A DNA stretch of 64,000 nucleotides, from the NCBI RefSeq assembly GCF_902459465.1, contig NC_047066.1, forward strand, positions 4,004,377 through 4,068,376, in the 5' to 3' direction. The translations under genes were made by a program, and so were the position numbers. Shown here in pieces: positions 55,820-64,000 of the stretch (its first letter is position 1; every line of letters begins with the position of its first letter). The notes below the pieces were generated by a model that was not told the origin of the DNA, ran no database searches, and was given only the letters and a program-made list of their open reading frames with translations. This DNA comes from Asterias rubens (Eukaryota > Echinodermata > Asteroidea > Forcipulatida > Asteriidae).

Positions 55820-55969
55820 AAAATAGCCTGGAGAATCAGGCCTGCATTGGAGGCCATAGTCTCCGCGTTGCCCCTGGTCTTGGCCATGGTGCTCCTTCAA
55901 AAATTTCCCATTGACTTTAAGATTTTCCAATGAAAGTGCCCTCTGCACAATAAAAGTGGCCCTGCCCTT
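55820..55969 (-). repeat. R170 repeat, inverted, just after GST gene B
   Basis: The complement of CATTGGAAAATCTTAAAGTC and of GGGGCAACGCGG-type sequence lies within 160 bp after the stop codon. It is probably part of the 3' untranslated region or just beyond it. Confidence 0.55.
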
Positions 55970-56000
55970 TTAAAGGCAGTGGACACTATTGGTAATGGGA
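55970..56000. mobile_element. T1 left-end fragment
   Basis: TTAAAGGCAGTGGACACTAT is followed at once by unrelated sequence, so it is a truncated copy of about 30 bp. Confidence 0.6.
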
Positions 56001-56503
56001 GACTTTTTGAAAGCTCTGCCACTAGAGGGCAGAAGACCTACCAGGTAAGGGTGCACAACTCCTATAGCAAACAACGGTAAATGCTAAAAATTCAAAAATA
56101 CTCAAAAAATATTTAGAAGTCTCTCAGCCTCTTGAAAATTAAATCAGATACATTGCCATACAACTAAACTTCAGATTTCTTCTCAAGTTTTGGTAGGTCA
56201 GCATTTTGGAATTTTTGCTTTACCCTAGAAGAAACACTCCCCAAAACTCATGCACACCGCTTGTTATCCTTGGGGAACTCGTGTCCAGTACGTCCTGTTC
56301 CAGAACAGTTTGGTTTATGCTCGCAAAGTGTTATGAAAAATAAAATACAGTTTGGCTAAATCTAAAATACAAAATCAAAAACACGCAAAACACAAAGTAT
56401 TTGCTGTCAGTGACCGTCACTCATGCTCCTCCTATTCCTAAGTTGTTGACATTACCTGGTGAAGAGCGCCCTCTCTTGGTGATTGGCAGATGATCTAAAG
56501 TTT

Positions 56504-56864
56504 CCCATTGTCAAAGACTAGCCTTCACAGTTGGTGTATCTCAACATGCATAAAATAACAAACCTGTGAAAATTTGAGCTCAATTGGTCATCGAACTTGC
56601 AAGATAATAATGAAAGAAAAAACAACCTTATCACACAAAGTTGTGTGCGTTTAGATGGTTGATTTCGAGACCTCAAGTTCTAAATCTGAGGCCTGGAAAT
56701 CAAATTCGTGAAAAATGACTTCTTTCTCGAAAACGTTGGCGCTTCAGAGGGTGCCGTTTCTCTTAATGTATTATACCATCAATCTCTCCCCATTACTCGT
56801 CACCAAGAAAGGTTTAATGTGAATAATTATTTGAGTAATTACCAATAGTGTCCACTGCCTTTAA
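56504..56864 (-). mobile_element. T1 MITE with eroded left end
   Basis: It begins at the internal ATTGTCAAAGACTAGCC and carries a worn GAGACCTCAAG...CTGAGGCCTGG centre. It ends GTGTCCACTGCCTTTAA. Confidence 0.75.
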
Positions 56865-57397
56865 AGATTAGATTTCAGACCTGAAGAATACGCAGCAGAA
56901 AGCAAGTCCATTAGACTCCGAGGGCTCAAATATTACAATGGACCGCAGGCCCGAGGCCAGTAGTTTAAGTGTCGAGCCATCTGTATTACTATTAGTAATC
57001 ACTAGATATTATCGAGCTGCCTACCTTGGAGCTGTTCAAGGAGGCCATCAGATGCGAGTAGGCATCAAGAGTCATGTTTTTACTCACACAATCTCTATTT
57101 TTGTACATATTTTGGCACCCACTGAGCACACAAACCGTCCACCGTCGTCAGCCGCACCCTTGTCTAGAGGCTGAATAGGCTTTGACAAGTAGCTGCACAT
57201 TCCTCTCCCAGACTACATCAAACATAAGGCCAACATAATGCAACACTTCTAAAAGCTTAAATTTGAAACTAACTCTAGTAGAGTAATTTTTACTAATTAC
57301 ACAAGGTGCCATTCACGGCTGCGTCATCCTGAGATATGAAAGGCATTGTGGCAATGCAGTCGAATCTTTCTGTACAAAATCTTGGCTGGTATAGGGT
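56865..57397. other. Unassigned intergenic DNA
   Basis: The open frame at 56938-57174 has no recognisable domain or second copy. Nothing else was seen. Confidence 0.4.
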
Positions 57398-57560
57398 GTC
57401 ATGGCCGAGCAGTTAAGGCCATCAAATTAATTTTTGGGTGGTTAAGTCATCGGAGTGTGGGTTCGAATCCCGATCATGGCACTTGTATCCTTGAGCAAGA
57501 TGCTTCACTACAATTACTGCTCTTCAGCCAGGGGTAAAAATGGGAACCTGCGAGGGTAGA
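57398..57560 (+). mobile_element. S2 SINE, 5' part
   Basis: GTGTCATGGCCGAGCAGTTAAG, GGTTCGAATCCCGATCATGG and GGGTAAAAATGGGAACCTGC follow the S2 head and body. It is cut off by the foldback at 57568. Confidence 0.75.
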
Positions 57561-57567
57561 GGTAACA

Positions 57568-57955
57568 GGAACACGTTGCCTTGGATCGGTCGAGTTGGTC
57601 TTTGACAAGCGTCCTGGAACCGTTTGTTATAAAATCAATATGGTTAGAAAGATTGTGTAAAAGTAGAATACAATGATCTACACAAATATGCCTCGAAATT
57701 GCGTGGTTTTCGTTTTACCTCGTCGACAAACACGGTCGGCCATTTATGGGAGTCAAAACTCAAAACTTTGACTCCCATAAATGGCTGACCGTGTTAGGTC
57801 GCGCCGTAAAATGAAAACCGTGCAATTTTGATTGATACTTGTGTGGATCAATATATTCTACTTTTAAAACATCTTTCTAACCATATGCATTTCATAACAA
57901 ACGGTTTCAAACGCTTTTCATAGACCAACTCGTCCGATCCAAGGCAACGTGTTCC
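57568..57955. mobile_element. 388 bp foldback element with arms of about 185 bp
   Basis: The ends GGAACACGTTGCCTTGGATC and GATCCAAGGCAACGTGTTCC are perfect complements. Pairing continues through ACCGTTTGTTATAAAAT, GTAGAATA and CGGCCATTTATGGGAGTCAA to a TTTTGAG-type centre near 57765. A half copy is at 29690-29815. Confidence 0.88.
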
Positions 57956-58658
57956 TTTGATATTGTGTACTTGGTGCCGTCATCAAAGTTATTACAAACT
58001 TTTTGAAATAAGTGAGGTCTAAATTAATTAAAACACCGAAATATCAACCAGTTTGTTTTCTATGTAGGTACAAGTTTATTTGGCTTTTTTTTGTTGAGCT
58101 ACCTGGTCACAACGGGACCATATCACCTAAAATTATTATATACAAAAAATAAGTATTCACATTTTTTCCCCACATTGTTTACATTCGTTCCAGCAATTAA
58201 TTTGATTTTGAAGGTACAGGTATTTGTACTTGTGGCAATTCAGAACGCCTTGTTTCGTACACGGTGGTGTTTGTGACATGTGGTCTGCAATGGCACAATT
58301 ATTATATTTGTACACTGTATTAAAAAGTAAATTCTTTGAACCCCCCCCCCCCTCCCCCTTTAGCCCTAAGAAATATGCCACATACAGCAAGATGTAATCT
58401 TTAGGTAAAATTCTTGAATACAAAATACTGGAAACGTAGTTCTTTTTAAAAATACACTTATAAAGTTCTTTCAAAATGTTTTACAGATACTATTATTGTT
58501 GGAAAAATGCTGATGTCCTTCCGATGAAAATTATTCTTAAAAATAGGGGTTTTTTTTTCACAAAACAATTGAACAAATTTTTCCAACACAAATTCTGAGT
58601 TGTGCAAGACAGGAATTTAAGCTAAAAACTATTACATGATGATAGTTTGTTCTTTGTT
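57956..58658. other. Unassigned DNA
   Basis: AT-rich with a C-run near 58339. No gene. Confidence 0.4.
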
Positions 58659-58787
58659 ATAGATGGATTGCAATGCGTCATCTTTGATGTATTAATAAGG
58701 GACAAGTGTGCCCGCTGCGCGTGCACCTTTCCCATGTTAATACATCAAAGATGGCAGTCGATGATGCGTACTGCAATCCATCTATAG
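58659..58787. mobile_element. Palindromic element with TATAGATGGATTGCA ends
   Basis: TATAGATGGATTGCAATGCG pairs imperfectly with GCGTACTGCAATCCATCTATA, and CATCTTTGATGTATTAATA with its complement. The centre is a CGCTGCGCGTGC core. A diverged copy lies at 9752-9916. Confidence 0.75.
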
Positions 58788-60405
58788 AATCATAAATACT
58801 ACTTTAATTAAAAGCAAAGTGTACCTTTGATTTTTTAACTTTTCCTATGTGTTAATCCTATAAAAATGTGGATATAATAAAACTGACTGGTGAAAATTTC
58901 ATTTCAAAAGTTGGTCGCTTTTTCAGATTTCGCAGGAAGCACAATCTGTGAAATGTATCAGACAGAAACACTTCAGATTCAAATTTGTTGGGATACAAAT
59001 TTATATCCTTATCCAAAACAAAGTCAATTCATTTAGCTTCATTTACATGCACTGTATAGATGCATTTACAAAATGATTACCAATTGCAGGCTGGTATAGT
59101 TTATGGACCTCTCAAAACCTCAGTGGGTGACATTGAATGATCAGACAGTAGGAGGGTTGACCAAGTACTGCATAGATACGTTCACCACATGATACCCCAT
59201 TGAAGATCAGCACAGGTTATCGACCATTCAAAACCACAGTGGGTGATATTGAATGGGCAGGCAAAAGTAGAGTTGAAATCTAATTGACCCCTTGCATATT
59301 GACATCACAAACCCCCCCCCCCCAAGAAAAAAACTCACAAAAACAGGATTTAAAACTTGTTTGGTGGAAGTTTGAATAAAACAGGTTTGCAGGACCAACA
59401 TTACTCACAAAGAGATATTCACAATTTACAAGGTGTGACCACAAACCTCTTTTTAGTAAAAAAAAAAAAAGGCCATCTCTCACTGACTTCAACGAAAACC
59501 TATCTTTGGCCGAGAGTCATGCACGGCACGTACATGTGCACATTTCCAGTCTCCGACATCCTCAGAATTGGCCACCATTTTATTTGAATCTTTGGTTTCA
59601 TTGTCTTTCATTCCGTGTGTCTCACTTCCTCTGGCTCTAGCATGCAGTTTCATTCTCACTTCCCTCTCAACAGCAGAATACTCGGTTCCATGGATCCAGG
59701 ACTTTTAGTGGTATGTTTGCCATGGCCAATGTACAAATCTGACTGTTTAGCCAGCGTCAAAAAGCACTGCTTCTCTTAAGGAGTGTAATTATTTATGATG
59801 GGGCTTGCACGAAAACCCCATAGTTTCAAATTCAACACAGCGAACGATTTCCCTTGTATAGCAGAAAAAAATCTCACACAGAGTGTCCAGGTAGCTACTC
59901 GATATTAGCATTAAGTGTCGGTGTCCACAAAAAATGTTGAGTCGAAATATTTTGCTACACAAATTTAATGGATGAAATCGTTCCCTGCATATTCAGGATC
60001 CTGAATGGCATGAACCGCAATTAAAAATGATATTCCTTTAAATTTATCGCAGCTGCCTGAATATTAGACAGGTCTCCTGTCTTTATCCACAGAAGGACTG
60101 GTACTGGTTTATGTAAACACATGTATGCTGGATTTAACTATGAATCTCCAGAACCATGATGAAGGCCATTTAAAATGATGGGAGGTCAAAGGTGATTGTG
60201 TACGTAGGCTCAACAGCAGATCTCTGGTGTAATCCACGAGGCTCGAAGTGTGACATCAGATGTTTAGGCTAGAATATTATTATGGTCATTTCAGGAACAT
60301 AGTGAAATGAACTCGCAATTAAGATTATGCTATTCCTTTTAACTCTTAGCAGCTGTCTGTATGAAGGGCGCCCTCAGTGGGTTACGCACAGTTTGGATAT
60401 TATGG
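58788..60405 (-). other. Probable CHEK2 3' untranslated region and flank
   Basis: No coding sequence follows the CHEK2 stop at 60406. A diverged tandem repeat of about 116 bp lies at 59075-59280 (CAAAACC[T/A]CAGTGGGTGA). AAGTGTGACATCAGATGTTTAGGCTA at about 60248 is shared with 36158. A minus-strand AATAAA lies at 59583-59578. The length of the UTR cannot be told. Confidence 0.4.
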
Positions 60406-63400
60406 TCAGTTCAGAGAGACATCCGAGGAGCTTTTGGTGACCTCGTCACTGCTGTCAGAAAGCCTGGGTGTTTTGCATGTGCCGTTGCTACTGTTTGAGT
60501 AGTCTCCGTTCAGATCTTCAGAAGTTTTGTCAAAGTTGCGTTTCTTGGATATTCCCTGTTGATTGAAGAAGGGTTATTAAGTTAAAGGGTTTAGGTACTT
60601 TTTGTAGGACACAAAACACAATGTCCACAGATTTACATTAAACTTACACAGTTTGAAGATGATGGTAGAAAGCTTCCGTTAAAATTTATAATTGCTGAGG
60701 TGCTGTAGTTTTTGGGGAAAAAAATTATTACAAAAATTCACGGATATAATTTTCATCTCGCTGAGATGAAAATTATTTCAGCATGTACAACAATCCAACG
60801 CGACTCTCCTAAAAACATTGCTCAATGATTTTCACTTTTATTTCTCAAAAACTTAACGACTTATGAAATTGAAATTTCTACAGTTAAATTATAACACATA
60901 CATCTTCATTCACAGTGAGTAGGGATTCATGTCATGGCCCAAAAACTTGATCAACAGAAGGTATCAAAACCCCTTTAAAAAATATTATTAAATGAGACTT
61001 TTTGTGAGCTTTGTCTTACCCCTGCTGGAGGTGGTGGCATCTTTTTTGACGGTGGGTTCATAAGGTTGTCAACAATGGCTTTCATTTTGTCGTCTTGTAG
61101 CCAAGGATGCTTGAGGGCTTGGTTCACTGTATATCGTCTTCTTGTGTCAACTGTAAGCAGTTTCTTAATTAAGTCCATGGCTGAAAGAACAATTGTTTTG
61201 CTTGTTACAACTTTAATAGATGGAAATTTGTATCGGGATAAAGAATATTAATTTTGGTTTCACCCATATCAATGATGTGTATTAGCACTGTATACTCAGT
61301 ACTTTCCCGAACTCTGTGAAAAAGAGTTGGTAAGACACTGCTCTAGAATTGCAACAGTCATGGGTTCAAATCCCACTTGAGTAGTATGCCTGTGATTTTG
61401 TTCACAGAGCTCGGGAAAGTACAGAAGTGCTGGTGTCCTAGGGAAATCTGTCCTGGGAGATTTTGTCCCTCCATAAGAAATTCACATGGGCTGCAGGAGG
61501 AGTATTCAAAAGAGGTCGCTATCAAAAGAAGTTTGTACACAGTTTGCCGTATGGAGGGGGGGGGGGACACACAAAATCAGCCACTGTCAGGAACAAAGAT
61601 GTGACTCCTTTCTTTTATCAATAAGTGTCCTGGTGTGGATTTCACCAAGAGTAAAGACTTAGTCTTATCTAGGTCCAACTTAGGACTAGCATTAATTTTT
61701 ATTATACCCTAGGACTAGTCTTTAGTTAGTTATAGTCCTAACTCTTTGTAAAATCGATCCCTTGGTTCTTTGATGTTCAATTACACAATTCACATGGGAA
61801 CAACAGCTTTACTTCCTATCCTAGTCGGATTTTATTCGCTCTATTAGTTTTATTCATAGACAGAGAGCTACACGTCTTTTCTCACCTTTTTCTGAGACAC
61901 CTTTCCAGAATTTACCGGGGAAACTGTAGTACCCTCTCTTGATCTGCTCGTCTAACGGCATCACGGTCACTTCCTCTGTGAATGGTGGATACCCACCAAG
62001 GCTGGAAGGGGATCAAACAGCCAAATGAAAAGAATTCTAGTCTTGATTTGAACCACACAAAAAATTGACTGGATCAGGTCAGGACTTGAACCAATGACAT
62101 CCGGATTAACGTCCTGGCGCTCTTCTAACTGAGCTATCCAGCCCTATGTCGGCGGTCTCCTTATTAGTCGGTATCTTTGTGAATATAATTGTTACCACAT
62201 ACCCACGCACCTTGTTGGCAAATGGCGAACTAAATGTATGCTACAACCACTAACACACATGTAAACCAAATTTACAAGGAAAGAATCTTGCATTGCTCTA
62301 GCAGCTGCCCTAATTCTTAAAAAGAATGTGTAAGATGTTTCTATTATTACATGTTTCTGAAAATGAAACCAATAATGCCTCATAAGTGAACTTAATCACA
62401 GTACGCGCAGGCCACAGCAAAACCTGTAAACAAGGGTGCTTGCTATTTAAACTAGAAACACTAGAGTTAACCGCTACTCTTCCACGATAAGTAATCTGGG
62501 TTTTTTTAAAGTGCAAAACCAATCCTAGTACACAGGACCTAGAACGGCTTAATGTCTCATCCGTAGGACATAGCAATTGTGGTAAAGTGTCTTGCTCAAG
62601 GACACAAGTGCCACAACTGGAACTCGAACCCATGCTCTGCTGATCAGAACCACAAGAGCTTGAGTCCGGCACCCTAATTCGCTGCACCACGACACGCAGG
62701 TTTGCAATAAATTTAAAGAAGGGAAAAACCTCAAATTACACCCAAGTTGGCAAGACACTACTCTAGAAATGTTGTGGGTTCGAATCCCGACCAAGTAATA
62801 TGCCTGTGATTTTTTTTTTCACAAAGCTCGGGGAAGTACTGAGTATACAGTGCTAACACACATCGGTGTATATGGGTAATACCAAAATTAATATCCTTAT
62901 CCTCGATGCAAATTTCTAAAATTAAAAATATACCCTCCATTATAAAAAAAACTTACTTACCAAATAAATAAAATAACTCCTAGACTCCAGCAGTCCACAC
63001 TCTTCCCGTAGCCTGTCTTACCAGCCTTTGTCAGGACTTCAGGGGCTAGATAGGTCGGGGTGCCGCATAGCGTCTGCATTAAGGATTTCTCACCAAGGAA
63101 CTTGGACAAGCCAAAGTCTGTCACTTTTATAAGGGTTTGGTTTTCATCGTTGGTGAGGAGGATGTTTTCTGGCTGTGAAATAATAATAATAATAATAATA
63201 ATAAATAATAATAAAAAGAAATATTGAGAGATATTCTGGTAAGATCTTATAGGGAGCTGAGAAAGATTAAAGGGATGTTATTGGCCCGATGACCAGGGCA
63301 CTAATGTAAAGCGCATTGATACGGTTTATTGTGAAATGCGCTATATAAGAATTACCTCAAAATCTATTTCTGATAAGGTCTTGAAGTCAAATTCGTGGAA

Positions 63401-63919
63401 AATTAATTCTTTCTCGAAAACTAGGTCACCTCTGTGGGAGCTGTTTCTCACAACGTTTCATACTATCAACCTCTCTCCATTACTCGTCACCAAGTAAGGT
63501 TTTATGCTAATAATTATTTTGAGTAATTACCAATAGTTTAGTGTCCACTGCCTTTAATAAAAAAACAAATTCTTATTTTTTCAAGGGTTAAAAAATCGGA
63601 AATCAGACTTAAGTAGCAGAAATATCATGCCTGTTGATTTCTACGAGTTGTAATGGCAGATGCAGTAACAGTGAACCTTTGTAATGTGATAAGGGGATTT
63701 TTTTAAGGTCCAGAATACACACTTTTACGAGATCCTTTCAGTCATAAATTATGTTAAATTCAACATCATGCAATTCATACTTTTAAGTCCCTGTGAGTGA
63801 TTCCGTTGTCATGGAGATATTTTGTTGCCAAAAGCATCTGGTAGAAGAGAACCCTTGCAGTCAATTCATCAAACTTTTTCACTGAGATCACCCTGTCGAA
63901 CAGCTCACCACCTTCAACT
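60406..63919 (-). CDS. CHEK2: Checkpoint kinase 2 (CHEK2), C-terminal five exons, gene continues past right edge
   Basis: Exons (minus strand): 63919-63781, 63172-62961, 62001-61886, 61180-61020, 60555-60406, with GT-AG borders and consistent phases. They give about 258 residues. The kinase C-lobe reads [10 protein letters not shown], then the catalytic loop HRDLK|PENILL (split by an intron after Lys). [27 protein letters not shown] follows, with both activation-loop threonines and the APE motif. [36 protein letters not shown] and [14 protein letters not shown] complete the lobe. These match CHK2, the serine/threonine kinase acting downstream of ATM in the DNA damage response. After the kinase comes a short PPPPAG linker and a terminal exon with KKRNF (a probable nuclear localisation signal) and a serine/acid-rich tail. 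The FHA domain and SQ/TQ region lie outside the window. The acceptor at 63919 could be two bases off. Confidence 0.93.
60582..60978. mobile_element. TTAAAGGGTTTAGG-ended MITE in the last CHEK2 intron
   Basis: The ends TTAAAGGGTTTAGGTACTTT and ATCAAAACCCCTTTAA are complementary. The centre contains a perfect ATAATTTTCATCTC/GAGATGAAAATTAT hairpin at 60746-60776. It fills most of the 464 bp intron. The start of a second copy is at 63958-64000. Confidence 0.75.
61258..61440 (+). mobile_element. S1 SINE fragments in opposite orientations
   Basis: 61325-61440 is an S1 head (GTTGGTAAGACACTGCTC, GGTTCAAATCCC, ATGCCTGTGATTTTG, CTCGGGAAAGTAC). 61258-61322 is an inverted S1 body piece (ACTCAGTACTTTCCCGA). 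Both lie in a CHEK2 intron. Confidence 0.65.
61626..61760. repeat. Worn TAGGACTAGTC foldback
   Basis: It shares GTGTGGATTTCACC and CTTAGGACTAG/CTAGGACTAGTC words with the better copy at 17300-17451. Confidence 0.5.
62050..62143 (-). pseudogene. tRNA-like sequence (Asn-like), probably pseudogene or SINE head
   Basis: On the minus strand CTGGATAGCTCAGTTAGAAG starts an acceptor arm that pairs six of seven with GATCCAG, and a good D arm (GCTC/GAGC). GTT can be placed in the anticodon loop, but position 33 is C instead of U. The T stem pairs poorly around GGTTCAAGTCC. It is likely not functional. Confidence 0.4.
62485..62700 (-). mobile_element. S2 SINE, 5' part, in a CHEK2 intron
   Basis: On the minus strand GTCGTGGTGCAGCGAATTAG, TTCTGATCAGCAGAGCATGG, GGTTCGAGTTCC and CTTGAGCAAGACACTTTACC follow the S2 order with more substitutions. 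Confidence 0.65.
62740..62935 (+). mobile_element. S1 SINE, nearly complete, in a CHEK2 intron
   Basis: GTTGGCAAGACACTACTC, GGTTCGAATCCCGACC, TATGCCTGTGATTTTTTTTT, ACACATCGGTGTATATGGG and the tail CTTATCCTCGATGCAAATTT are in order. It ends about 25 bp from the exon border at 62961. Confidence 0.75.
63240..63356 (+). mobile_element. S2 SINE 3' part
   Basis: GGGAGCTGAGAAAGATTAAAG, CCCGATGACCAGGGCA, AAGCGCATTGATACG and GCGCTATATAAGAATTA match the 3' half of 48980-49325. A (TAA)n run lies just upstream at 63179-63213. Confidence 0.65.
63366..63557 (-). mobile_element. T1 MITE right half
   Basis: It starts within the central palindrome (AAGGTCTTGAAGTCAAATTC) and continues to GTGTCCACTGCCTTTAA. 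A 4-5 base insertion lies next to the terminal repeat. Confidence 0.75.
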
Positions 63920-64000
63920 CTAAGCAAACAAAATGGGTCGATAATCACCATCTTGTTTTAAAGGGTTTGGGTATTCCTTTGTACGACACAAAACACAAAC

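Overview
The window is animal nuclear DNA: split genes with GT-AG introns, AT-rich non-coding sequence and a very dense load of short palindromic and terminal-inverted-repeat elements. The gene set (a GPI-type carbonic anhydrase, RNF25, theta-class GSTs, CHEK2) and the repeat style suggest an invertebrate deuterostome, most likely an echinoderm. A sea star is my best guess from memory of similar TTAAAG-ended repeats, but nothing here proves the species.

Layout. (1) 1-10274 (+): the last two coding exons of an extracellular, probably GPI-anchored alpha carbonic anhydrase, separated by an 8.1 kb intron. That intron carries a decayed two-gene DNA transposon (a THAP/DDE transposase on + and a YqaJ-type nuclease fragment on -), tRNA-like SINEs and palindromes. 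(2) About 10.3-32.4 kb: no recognisable gene. It is dominated by a recent 3.2 kb tandem duplication (12314-21064) whose two copies differ by a 2.4 kb block, an array of TTGCATATGCAA palindromes, and many MITEs. (3) 32432-39789 (-): a complete eight-exon E3 ubiquitin ligase gene, RNF25 (RWD + RING, 789 aa predicted, with an unusually long charged tail). (4) 40097-47373 and 50327-55813 (+): two tandem five-exon theta-class glutathione S-transferase genes with identical intron phases. The first has two alternative terminal exons. It lies head to head with RNF25, 307 bp apart, over a probable shared promoter. (5) 55.8-60.4 kb: repeats and probably the CHEK2 3' untranslated region. (6) 60406-63919 (-): the last five coding exons of checkpoint kinase CHEK2; the gene continues beyond the right edge.

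The genes do not form a pathway. The only functional grouping is the GST pair, made by tandem duplication. Introns and intergenic DNA are built largely from a few element families. T1 has TTAAAG[A/G]CA ends and a central palindrome, about 370-390 bp. T2 has related ends with a different centre. GC-MITE has GGGCCCAATT ends, and another family has GGTGTGGCGG ends. There are also foldback elements, two tRNA-derived SINE families, and non-LTR retrotransposon 3' tails. Exon boundaries were read from splice consensus plus protein similarity by eye; no alignment or database search was possible.
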